In this document: piece after piece, positions 1 through 5,927 of the stretch
Layout: each line of letters opens with the position of its first letter
Position numbering within the stretch: the first letter of the stretch is position 1
Assembly (NCBI GenBank): GCA_001751015.1
Contig: MAXM01000265.1
Location: 1 to 9,642 of the forward strand
Length of the DNA stretch: 9,642 nucleotides
Direction of reading: 5' to 3'
From: Desulfobacterales bacterium C00003106
GTDB lineage: Bacteria > Desulfobacterota > Desulfobacteria > Desulfobacterales > C00003106
Position numbers and translations under genes: made by a program
Notes under the pieces: generated by a model
Database searches by the model: none
What the model saw: the letters and a program-made list of their open reading frames with translations, nothing else
What the model was told of the DNA's origin: nothing

Positions 1-5
1 GTCAT
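1..5 (-). CDS. Start of a further operon gene, cut off by the window edge
   Basis: On the minus strand the envC-like gene ends in an ATGA overlap, with its TGA sharing bases with an ATG at 5-3. A strong ribosome binding site (AAGGAGG) lies at 16-10, four bases before that ATG, so a new reading frame almost certainly begins here and runs out of the window. An ATG at 9-7 also exists but sits directly against the ribosome binding site. No product can be read. In deltaproteobacteria an S41 carboxyl-terminal processing peptidase often follows ftsEX-envC; applying that here is a guess from context. Confidence 0.45.
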
Positions 6-1312
6 ACATCCTCCTTAGGATTGTAACTCAATAACCTCGAGCAACTGAAAAGCCGAGAGAGACACGGATTTTCTCGTTGTCGGCAGCCATGAGTTACACC
101 CGTTGCGCCCTTAATCCACACTTCGGGGTTTACAGGCTTCCCGTGATAGCGAATCTCAAAATAGAGGCATGGGTCTTCAAGGGACCCGGTATCTCCGACC
201 ACCCCTATGATCTCACCATTTTTCACGCTTTCTCCCACCTTTTTAGCAAGGCTCAGGGCATGCGCTGAGAGGCTGTAGTATCCCTGGCCGTGGTCAATGA
301 CAATGATATTCCCGTAGCCCTTGAACCACCCTGCGTACAGCACGTTGCCCGCATGTACCGCGCGAATGGGCGCTTCTTTTCCCGCCTTGATTTCTATACC
401 GTTCCGGAAGTGATATATGTCAAATCGCGGATCCTTGTATCTGCCAAAAGAACTCACAACAGAACCTTTCACCGGCATTGGGAGCCGCCCCTTTTTTGCC
501 GTGAATAACGGGAGGTCCTGTCTTGTTTTTTCTGTGGAGTCCTCAAGCCCTCTTATGGTGTCGTCGAGTCTGCGGGAAGCCTCTGTCAACTCTTCGAGCG
601 CTGAAAGGGCCGATTCCTTCCTGTCATGAATATGGGCAAGAAGTCCTGTACGTTTTCTTTTTTTTGCCGCAATGGCGCGCTGCTCTTCCGAGACGCTTGT
701 CTTGATTCTCTGAATATCTCTTCGGCGATTTTCAAGAAATGTTGTCAGTAAATCGAGTTCGGCCCTTTTTTTCTGAACCTTATGCCATAACCGGACATCA
801 TTTGACACAATGATTTCAAGGTCACAAGATCGCCGCTCAAGATCGGAAAAAGACCGGGCCGAAAAAAGAAGAGGTGCGATTCCGAGTCGACCAAGCTTAT
901 AGCAGGCAATCAAACGGTCTTTTGCGTCTTCTTCCAGCACCTCGATTTCCTTTTGGAGCCTGACTCGTTCCTCCTCGGTTTCTTGCGTCTGTTCCATAAG
1001 ATACGATTCTTCTGCAAGAAGAGATTGCAGGCGGTGGTCCGCCTGATCAACAGTCCGGTCAAGTCCTTTTAGTTCGGAAACGAGTTTCCGCTCTTTTTTT
1101 GTAAGGGCGCTTATTTGATCCTTTTTTTCTCTTATCTCTTTTTGAACCGTATCCGCCTTGCTGCGATTCCCTTGTATGTCTCCGGCAACAGGATCAGGTC
1201 CGCTTTGCGAAAAGCAGAGATTTGCATGCAGGAGGCCTGTAAGGATGCAGGCTAAAACGATCAGATCCAAGCCCTTAGAAATTTTCTTAAAGAAAGATAG
1301 CTTCCGACCCAT
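2..1312 (-). CDS. envC: EnvC-like murein hydrolase activator with degenerate LytM (M23) domain
   Basis: A predicted periplasmic protein of 436 aa that, by family analogy, activates cell-wall amidases at the septum under control of FtsEX. The chosen ATG gives a lysine-rich start and a hydrophobic stretch at about residues 15-29, a signal peptide; the open frame upstream, back to 1405, would bury it. A charged coiled coil fills about residues 53-265 and a LytM/M23 fold about 282-400. The catalytic metal ligands are missing: the HxxxD site reads FRNGIEI (302-308) and the HxH site reads CLY (382-384, in PCLYFEIR), while the mid-domain His351 in SAH remains. E. coli EnvC shows the same kind of loss (SLYFEIR), so this is an activator rather than an enzyme. 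The start overlaps the end of ftsX by 52 bp. A tail of about 36 residues with three Cys after NPEVWIK is unusual. Confidence 0.9.
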   Translation of the reverse strand: MGRKLSFFKKISKGLDLIVLACILTGLLHANLCFSQSGPDPVAGDIQGNRSKADTVQKEIREKKDQISALTKKERKLVSELKGLDRTVDQADHRLQSLLAEESYLMEQTQETEEERVRLQKEIEVLEEDAKDRLIACYKLGRLGIAPLLFSARSFSDLERRSCDLEIIVSNDVRLWHKVQKKRAELDLLTTFLENRRRDIQRIKTSVSEEQRAIAAKKRKRTGLLAHIHDRKESALSALEELTEASRRLDDTIRGLEDSTEKTRQDLPLFTAKKGRLPMPVKGSVVSSFGRYKDPRFDIYHFRNGIEIKAGKEAPIRAVHAGNVLYAGWFKGYGNIIVIDHGQGYYSLSAHALSLAKKVGESVKNGEIIGVVGDTGSLEDPCLYFEIRYHGKPVNPEVWIKGATGVTHGCRQRENPCLSRLFSCSRLLSYNPKEDV

Positions 1313-2163
1313 CCCGTCAACACCCCCAACAGAACAACCATTCCCATCATCTCTTTGGATAAGAACCATACGCGAAAAGGTGTGAAGGGCAAATCCGCAC
1401 AGCACAACCTGGAAACAAAGACCGAAAAGAGCACATAAAGAGTGGCCAAACTGATCAATGCCCCGGCCAATCCCTGTAGAATGCCCTGTATGTAAAAAGG
1501 CAGTTTAATAAAATATCGTGTAGCCCCAACGAGTTGCATGATCTCCAACTCATCTTTCCTGGCAAAGAGCGTCAGCTTGATGGTGTTGGATACAATATAG
1601 ATTGCAACAAGGAGGAGAAGCCCGCCTGTTATGAAACCTGCCGTTTTAAAAAAAGCAAAGAAATCCAGGAACAGGTTTAACCACGCCTTTCCATACTGAA
1701 CATCGCCAATATCCTCTGTCTCCCTGACCTGAGCAGCCAGACCTTCTATCGATTTCCGGTCATGGAAAACCGGATTCAGGCTGATTTCAAACGAAGCGGG
1801 AAGCGGGTTTTCTTTTAATCCGTCCAGGACACCTGCCTGGTTCCGCATCTGAGATCTTAAACGGACAAGAGCCTCATCCGCTGAAATAAAGACCGCCTCA
1901 TTTACCCCGTAGAAGCCCTTAATCCGCTGATGCAACACCCTTATCCGGTCCTGATCCACTCCTTCTTTTACATACGCCACAATCCGGATGTCCGCCTGCC
2001 ACCTCTCCGCAATACGGTTCACATTCATGAATATGACGATAAAAGCAGCGAGTATCAACAACACCAAACCGATGATCGCCACGGTTATGGCATGCAGAAA
2101 GCCATTGCTTCCGATATCCTGCAAGGCCCTGTTTAAAGGGCGTGGAAATGACAAATGGGGCAA
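1261..2163 (-). CDS. ftsX: Cell division protein FtsX (permease-like subunit of FtsEX)
   Basis: Membrane subunit of the FtsEX complex. It does not transport; it passes FtsE ATPase cycles to a periplasmic hydrolase activator. The 300-aa protein has the family layout: TM1 at about 25-48, a periplasmic domain at about 50-165, then TM2 (172-196), TM3 (225-250) and TM4 (272-292). The conserved cytoplasmic motif KDELEIMQLVGAT is at 203-215. The start codon is TTG, supported by a GAGG ribosome binding site seven bases upstream in the 25-bp gap after ftsE. The adjacent envC-like gene encodes the expected periplasmic partner, so the ABC-type pair and its effector are made from one message. Length is normal for the family. 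Confidence 0.95.
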   Translation of the reverse strand: MPHLSFPRPLNRALQDIGSNGFLHAITVAIIGLVLLILAAFIVIFMNVNRIAERWQADIRIVAYVKEGVDQDRIRVLHQRIKGFYGVNEAVFISADEALVRLRSQMRNQAGVLDGLKENPLPASFEISLNPVFHDRKSIEGLAAQVRETEDIGDVQYGKAWLNLFLDFFAFFKTAGFITGGLLLLVAIYIVSNTIKLTLFARKDELEIMQLVGATRYFIKLPFYIQGILQGLAGALISLATLYVLFSVFVSRLCCADLPFTPFRVWFLSKEMMGMVVLLGVLTGWVGSYLSLRKFLRAWI

Positions 2164-2188
2164 GTAGAGACCTCGCCTTCTTTAATAT

Positions 2189-2839
2189 TCAATCTTTGGT
2201 CCTTCCGTTATTCAAGAAAATGACCTGGTTGCCGGACCGTGAGACAAGCTCGCGGTCGTGCGTCGCAAGGAGCACGGTAGTCCCTTTAAGGTTAAGCTCG
2301 TTTAACAGGTCCAGTACGATTTCAGCGGAACGGTCGTCCAGATTCCCTGTGGGCTCGTCTGCAAGAAGAATCAGGGGATCATGCACCACGGCCCTTGCAA
2401 TAGCAATCCGCTGCTGTTCTCCTCCGGAAAGAGAGGCCGGGAAAGAGTTCATCCGGTTCTCAAGTCCTATGACCCGCAAGACATGACAGACTTTTTGCCG
2501 GATATGGTTCTTCTTATGACCGGAAACCTCAAGGGGAAGCGCCAGGTTTTGAAATACTGTCTGCGTCCCGATCAGTTTGAAATCCTGAAATACGACACCT
2601 ATTTTTCGCCTGAAGAATGGGAGTTTCTTTCTCTTCACACGATGGAGATTGACACCGTCGATAAGGATGTCTCCTCTTGTCGGCCTCTCGCCAAGGTAAA
2701 GGAGTCTCAGTAGGGTGGTCTTTCCGGCCCCGCTCGGTCCGCATGCAAAGACGAATTCTCCCTGCCCGATGCTTATGTTTACATCTTCCAGGGCGTTGCG
2801 CGCCCCGTAGTCTTTGTAAACATGAAAGGTCTTAATCAT
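2189..2839 (-). CDS. ftsE: Cell division ATP-binding protein FtsE
   Basis: Cytoplasmic ABC ATPase that pairs with FtsX at the division septum. All nucleotide-binding elements are present in the 216 residues: Walker A GPSGAGKT (34-41), Q-loop Gln85 in VVFQDFKL, signature LSGGEQQR (137-144), Walker B LILLADEP with catalytic Glu162, a D-loop GNLDD (165-169) and switch His194. Length and order are those of FtsE. The ATG overlaps the stop codon of the upstream transketolase subunit (ATGA) and no good ribosome binding site precedes it, so translation is probably coupled to that gene. The tail after the H-loop is short and ends in NNGRTKD, as is usual for FtsE. Confidence 0.96.
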   Translation of the reverse strand: MIKTFHVYKDYGARNALEDVNISIGQGEFVFACGPSGAGKTTLLRLLYLGERPTRGDILIDGVNLHRVKRKKLPFFRRKIGVVFQDFKLIGTQTVFQNLALPLEVSGHKKNHIRQKVCHVLRVIGLENRMNSFPASLSGGEQQRIAIARAVVHDPLILLADEPTGNLDDRSAEIVLDLLNELNLKGTTVLLATHDRELVSRSGNQVIFLNNGRTKD

Positions 2840-3801
2840 GGAGCTGATATCTGTTTTCTTTCTTTCAGTTTCAATACGTCAAGCACAGCGTGTTCTATAT
2901 CCACGGGAGTCAATCCGAAGTATGCCAATAGCTCATTGGGGCTTCCGGACGTCCCGAATTGGTCCGGAACGCCAATCCGCTTGATCGGAACAGGATATTC
3001 TTCCGAAACCGTCTCAGCTACGGCGCTCCCGAGACCGCCTATGACGGAATGCTCCTCTGCTGTCACAATACCGCCGGTTTCCCGTGCAGCCTCAATCAAG
3101 AGCGCTGTGTCAAGAGGCTTGATTGTTGACATGTTTATTATTCGCGCGCGTATTCCTCTTTTTGCAAGCAGATCTCCTGCGGCAAGCGCCTGATGAACCA
3201 TATACCCGCACGCCACAATCGTAGCGTCCATTCCATCCCGAACCACGTCTCCTTTGCCGATCGTGAACGCATACGCGTCATCATACAGGCAGGGGAATTC
3301 GATGCGGGAGCTCCGCACGTAAACAGGCCCGTTATAGTCAACAGCCCACTCCAGGACCTTGCGCATCTCGGTTGCGTCGGCAGGGACAATAACCGTCATG
3401 TTCGGCAGGATACGCATCAGGCCTATGTCCTCAACTGACTGGTGAGAACCGCCGTCTTCTCCAACAGTGACCCCGCCGTGGCTTGCCACGATTTTGACAT
3501 TTACCTTGCTGTAGGCAACAGACTGTCTCACAGGCTCCCATGCGCGGCCTGTTGCAAATATTGCAAACGTGCTGACAAACGGGATCTTTCCCACACAGGC
3601 AAGGCCGGCAGCGGTCCCTATCATGTCCTGCTCAGAGACCCCCATATTGAAAAAACGGTCCGGGAACTTCCTGGCAAAGACGCCCGTCTTGGTAGATCCG
3701 GAAAGATCGGCATCTAACACTACGATATCCTGATATTTTTCTCCAAGGAGGGCCAGGGTTTTTCCATATTCCCCTCGAATACTCTTTTTTTTCTCTGTCA
3801 A
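2836..3801 (-). CDS. Transketolase, C-terminal subunit (Pyr plus C-terminal domains)
   Basis: Second half of a split, thiamine-diphosphate-dependent transketolase, which moves two-carbon ketol units between sugar phosphates in the non-oxidative pentose phosphate pathway. The 321-aa protein has the pyrimidine-binding domain, with GVSEQD (54-59) carrying Glu57, the residue that activates the cofactor, followed by GGSHQSVED (117-125). A C-terminal transketolase domain starts near residue 190. The start is TTG, chosen because a TAAGGAG ribosome binding site lies seven bases upstream and overlaps the stop of the N-terminal subunit 11 bp away. The stop shares ATGA with ftsE. Split transketolases are common in archaea and many anaerobic bacteria. 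A DXS-like or other two-subunit ketol transferase is a less likely reading. Confidence 0.93.
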   Translation of the reverse strand: MTEKKKSIRGEYGKTLALLGEKYQDIVVLDADLSGSTKTGVFARKFPDRFFNMGVSEQDMIGTAAGLACVGKIPFVSTFAIFATGRAWEPVRQSVAYSKVNVKIVASHGGVTVGEDGGSHQSVEDIGLMRILPNMTVIVPADATEMRKVLEWAVDYNGPVYVRSSRIEFPCLYDDAYAFTIGKGDVVRDGMDATIVACGYMVHQALAAGDLLAKRGIRARIINMSTIKPLDTALLIEAARETGGIVTAEEHSVIGGLGSAVAETVSEEYPVPIKRIGVPDQFGTSGSPNELLAYFGLTPVDIEHAVLDVLKLKERKQISAP

Positions 3802-3812
3802 CGTATATCTCC

Positions 3813-4643
3813 TTATTGTCCAAGCTCCCTGAACGCCTGCTCAAGCTCTTCGTCACTTGGGGCGAGCCCGTGGTATTTCACCTTGTTTTCAAATATGGAA
3901 ACGCCCTTCCCCTTGATGGTCCTGGCGATAATAATGGTCGGCTTTCCCCTTGTTTCCCTTGCTGCTTCATACGCCCCCAGGATCTCTTCAAATCTGTGCC
4001 CGTCGATATTGATTACGTTCCATCCAAATGCTTCCCATTTGTCCGCAAGCGGTTCTATACCCATGACATCGTCAACCGCGCCATCGATCTGAAGGCCGTT
4101 GCGATCGCAAATCGCACACAGATTATCTATCTTGTAGTGCGCGGAAGTCATGGCTGCTTCCCAGACCATTCCTTCCTGGATCTCTCCGTCACCGAGAAGG
4201 ACGTATGCCCTGGCGTCTTTTTTTTCCAGACGGAGCCCGAGAGCCATGCCGTTTGCTATGGAAAGCCCCTGCCCGAGAGAGCCTGTTGAGATCTCCACGC
4301 CAGGGGTTGACTTGGAGTCGGGATGTCCCTGAAGCATGCATGACATCTTTCTCAAATGGCCCAACTCCTCGGCCTTGAAGTACCCGAACCGGGCCAGGAG
4401 CGCATAATAAAGAGGGGCTGCATGGCCCTTGGAAAGGACAAATCGATCCCGGTCCGCCCATCCCGGCTCTTTGGGTCTGTGTCGAAGCTCCGTGAAAAAG
4501 AGCGCAGTCAAGAGATCCGCGGCAGACAAAGAGCCGCCTGTATGACCGGAACCTGAAGCGTGAAGCATCTTGAGTATTTCAATTCGAATTTGTCTTGCCT
4601 CTTCGGGGAGACGCTCTATCGCCTCTTTGCGACTGCATTGCAT
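3813..4643 (-). CDS. Transketolase, N-terminal subunit (ThDP-binding)
   Basis: First half of the split transketolase, 276 aa. It binds the diphosphate end of thiamine diphosphate through GDGEIQEG (151-158) and Asn182 in CDRNG. Other family landmarks are GSGHTGG (31-37), SKGHAAP (72-78) and STGSLGQG (119-126). The ATG at 4643 places GSGHTGG at the usual distance from the N-terminus and has a modest AGGTG five bases upstream. A TTG at 4679 is an alternative: it has a stronger GGGAGGAG site nine bases upstream and would add 12 residues. The open frame continues to an ATG at 4778, but that one has no ribosome binding site and adds sequence unlike the family. The gene appears to be the first of the operon running into ftsE-ftsX-envC. 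Confidence 0.93.
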   Translation of the reverse strand: MQCSRKEAIERLPEEARQIRIEILKMLHASGSGHTGGSLSAADLLTALFFTELRHRPKEPGWADRDRFVLSKGHAAPLYYALLARFGYFKAEELGHLRKMSCMLQGHPDSKSTPGVEISTGSLGQGLSIANGMALGLRLEKKDARAYVLLGDGEIQEGMVWEAAMTSAHYKIDNLCAICDRNGLQIDGAVDDVMGIEPLADKWEAFGWNVINIDGHRFEEILGAYEAARETRGKPTIIIARTIKGKGVSIFENKVKYHGLAPSDEELEQAFRELGQ

Positions 4644-4732
4644 CGCCACACCTGTCTTTGAATTCTTTAGATCAGCCAAATCAGATATCTCCTCCCTTAT
4701 CCGGCTATTGCGGCCTTGTGTCCGTTTATCTA

Positions 4733-4761
4733 TTGACCTGCTTCTTCCATGCTGATATATT
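4733..4761 (+). promoter_or_regulatory. Sigma70-like promoter on the plus strand
   Basis: TTGACC at 4733-4738 and TATATT at 4756-4761 are separated by exactly 17 bases; each hexamer matches the consensus at five of six positions. Transcription would start near 4768. The promoter faces away from the transketolase operon and points to the terminator at 4811-4866 and the small gene at 4963. It overlaps the upstream part of the open frame extending from the transketolase subunit, further evidence that this extension is not coding. Confidence 0.55.
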
Positions 4762-4767
4762 ACCAAA

Positions 4768-4866
4768 AATCTGAGCATGAGGAGGGCCTAAACGGTTTTT
4801 CTCGCTCAAGGCCTTCGCTGAATCCTTTTTTTAGCGGCTTCTTCCAGTTCGGCGAAGGCTTTTTTA
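4768..4866 (+). ncRNA. Candidate small RNA or attenuated leader, about 100 nt
   Basis: No coding gene lies between the plus-strand promoter ending at 4761 and the intrinsic terminator ending near 4866. The predicted transcript folds into two stacked hairpins: TGAGC (4772-4776) plus GAG (4779-4781) pair with CTCGCTCA (4801-4808) across a two-base bulge, and the terminator stem follows at 4811-4859. The first loop (4782-4800) exposes a purine-rich GAGGG. This is the usual shape of a small RNA, but a leader controlling the 95-aa gene at 4963 fits equally well. It is also antisense to the leader of the transketolase operon. No known RNA family was recognised. Confidence 0.4.
4811..4866 (+). terminator. 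Strong Rho-independent terminator, plus strand
   Basis: GCCTTCGCTGAA (4811-4822) pairs with TTCGGCGAAGGC (4848-4859) over 12 positions with one G-T wobble and a 25-base loop, followed by TTTTTT at 4860-4865. Read on the minus strand there is no T run after the stem, so it acts as a terminator only for plus-strand transcription; for the transketolase message it would be a leader hairpin. Confidence 0.7.
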
Positions 4867-4876
4867 TATCAACAAA

Positions 4877-4905
4877 ACCATACTATAAGAAAGTTTCAAT
4901 GGCAA
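4877..4905 (-). promoter_or_regulatory. Candidate promoter for the transketolase-ftsEX-envC operon
   Basis: On the minus strand TTGCCA (4905-4900) and TATGGT (4882-4877) are 17 bases apart, matching the consensus hexamers at five and four of six positions. A start near 4870 would give a leader of about 230 nt containing the 4859-4811 hairpin. It is weaker than the opposing plus-strand promoter, so the call is tentative. Confidence 0.35.
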
Positions 4906-4962
4906 CCTAAATGGTGAGGGGTTACTGAATCTTCATCTGAAAGTGTAGGTCGGAAAGAGAAT

Positions 4963-5250
4963 ATGAAAGACGAAAGAGGGCTTTACTATTATCCGGCGCT
5001 TCCGCAGAAAAATGAGAGGATGTATGTGAGGCGAGGCGCAACCGGCATTGAATTTCGCCTGTGGAACAGTGAAAATCCAAAGGTGTGGGATAATCATTTG
5101 TGGCTGGACATGGCAACCATTAAAAAGGCAGCGGCCATGTATATCACCAACCCGGACTACAAAGGACGAAATCCTCTTCCCCTCTATGACGTAGGCATAG
5201 CGGAAAGGCTTATTAAGGATGAGCAGAACGCGAATCAGGATAGTAAGTAG
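4963..5250 (+). CDS. Uncharacterised 95-aa protein
   Basis: I do not recognise the product. The only plus-strand gene in the window, it has no signal peptide, membrane segment or cysteine. It looks like a small folded cytoplasmic protein: an aromatic N-terminus with three consecutive Tyr (8-10), a possible beta segment around GIEFRLW (29-35) with Trp34, Trp42 and Trp47, then an alanine-rich helix (ATIKKAAAMY, 51-60) and a final amphipathic helix (YDVGIAERLIKDE, 75-87). Codon use resembles the neighbouring genes and the frame is clean, which supports a real gene. The ribosome binding site is weak (GGAAAGAG, two bases before the ATG). Its last 38 bases overlap the 3' end of queD on the other strand. 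It may be transcribed from the promoter at 4733 if the terminator between them is read through. Confidence 0.65.
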   Translation: MKDERGLYYYPALPQKNERMYVRRGATGIEFRLWNSENPKVWDNHLWLDMATIKKAAAMYITNPDYKGRNPLPLYDVGIAERLIKDEQNANQDSK

Positions 5251-5602
5251 CGCAGGCGTTGTCGGATTCCCATGCAGTAACTCGCGCAACCCATACAGTT
5301 GAGGTGTTGACTTCAGCAGAGAGTCTGGCTGCGATATATTGTGCGATATTTTCAGAAGAGGGATTGTGATCCTTGAATGGGTCCAGATTGTTTAGGAACT
5401 GATGATCGAGTTCCTTGATGATCGCTGCGGTTTTTTTCTTGATAACGGCAAAATCAACGACTATTCCTGTTTCGTTCAACATATCCGAGGCAACAGATAT
5501 TTCTATCTTCCAGTTATGGCCATGCAGGTTCTCACAAGGCCCGCCAAAATTCCTTAGTTGATGGGCCGCCGCAAAGTGCGTTATAGTCTTCAGTTCAAAC
5601 AT
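5213..5602 (-). CDS. queD: 6-carboxy-5,6,7,8-tetrahydropterin synthase (QueD)
   Basis: Converts dihydroneopterin triphosphate to 6-carboxytetrahydropterin, an early step to preQ0 and queuosine tRNA modification. The 129-aa protein belongs to the PTPS fold family. Zinc ligands are His14 (AAAHQL), His27 and His29 (LHGHNW); the catalytic Cys23 lies in GPCENLHGH, the acid-base pair is Asp66-His67 in ELDHQFLN, and Glu112 in WESDNA binds substrate. The ATG has a strong AGGAG site seven bases upstream. Cys23 and the short form favour QueD over eukaryotic-type PTPS. No other queuosine gene is adjacent. A repeat module (5622-5675) forms the 5' leader almost up to the ribosome binding site, and the 3' end overlaps the convergent small gene by 38 bases. 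Confidence 0.93.
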   Translation of the reverse strand: MFELKTITHFAAAHQLRNFGGPCENLHGHNWKIEISVASDMLNETGIVVDFAVIKKKTAAIIKELDHQFLNNLDPFKDHNPSSENIAQYIAARLSAEVNTSTVWVARVTAWESDNACATYYPDSRSAHP

Positions 5603-5621
5603 AGCATTACTCCTAAGACTC

Positions 5622-5675
5622 GGGGACGAAATAACTTCCCCAAGTAGGCGTATAGATTTGGGTCAAATTTGTTCG
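5622..5675. repeat. 54-bp dispersed repeat, copy 1
   Basis: Begins GGGGACGAAATAACTT and ends GTCAAATTTGTTCG; it matches 9536-9589 at 52 of 54 positions. The first 20 bases can fold as a hairpin (GGGGA at 5622-5626 with TTCCC or TCCCC at 5636-5641). The sequence continues into CCTGTGCGGTTAG (5677-5689), which recurs at 9432-9444. It lies in the queD 5' leader. Confidence 0.85.
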
Positions 5676-5694
5676 CCCTGTGCGGTTAGCTTTT

Positions 5695-5847
5695 ACCTAC
5701 ATTGAGCGATTAGCCTTTAGCTGTTAGTTCAATGATTACAGAATGTTTTGCTATTACAAACTTTCACCCATTGGATGCAATTTCTAATTAACGTAATACC
5801 TTGATTTTTCAAAGCTAAACGCTAATAGCTAATCGCTCAATTTAGGT
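5695..5847. repeat. Imperfect long inverted repeat (33-nt arms, 87-nt spacer)
   Basis: Arms at 5695-5727 and 5815-5847 match as reverse complements at 28 of 33 positions, including a perfect 14-base core (ATTGAGCGATTAGC at 5701-5714, its complement at 5828-5841). Both arms are built from TTAGC-like units. The spacer has no open frame or recognisable site. This fills most of the gene-free stretch 5603-5927 and could form a long cruciform or RNA stem; it may be a remnant of a non-autonomous mobile element. No tRNA or other RNA gene was seen in the stretch. Confidence 0.7.
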
Positions 5848-5865
5848 CAGAACAGAAAGAAGAAC

Positions 5866-5895
5866 CGGGACGAAACAACTTCCGATTATGCATCT
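5866..5895. repeat. Short hairpin repeat, diverged copy
   Basis: CGGGACGAAACAACTTCCG at 5866-5884 differs by one base within the shared 17-base stretch from the repeat at 5623-5639, and it is followed by TTATGCATCT (5886-5895), also found at 9519-9528. The stem pairs CGGGA with TTCCG; its outer pair is C-G where the other copies have G-C, so pairing is kept despite sequence change. Confidence 0.7.
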
Positions 5896-5927
5896 CTTAA
5901 TATCCAAAAAGATCAAAATAGCACATT

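Noticed and set aside
2..1312. Active M23 endopeptidase
   Set aside because: Both zinc-binding motifs are substituted, so a catalytic role is unlikely.
3816..4289. Plus-strand 157-aa open frame opposite the transketolase N-subunit
   Set aside because: Antisense shadow of a conserved gene; composition and lack of motifs give no support.
4777..4791. Possible leader peptide Met-Arg-Arg-Ala in the 4768-4866 transcript
   Set aside because: Only four codons with no ribosome binding site; two tandem AGG codons are suggestive but far too little for a translation-attenuation claim.
5603..5760. preQ1 riboswitch upstream of queD
   Set aside because: Looked for the short C-rich/A-rich class I pattern in the leader; only the repeat hairpin and modules were found, and these recur away from queuosine genes.
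5622..5895. CRISPR array
   Set aside because: Repeats are few, unevenly spaced, hairpin-shaped and shared with a distant locus; no regular spacers and no cas genes.
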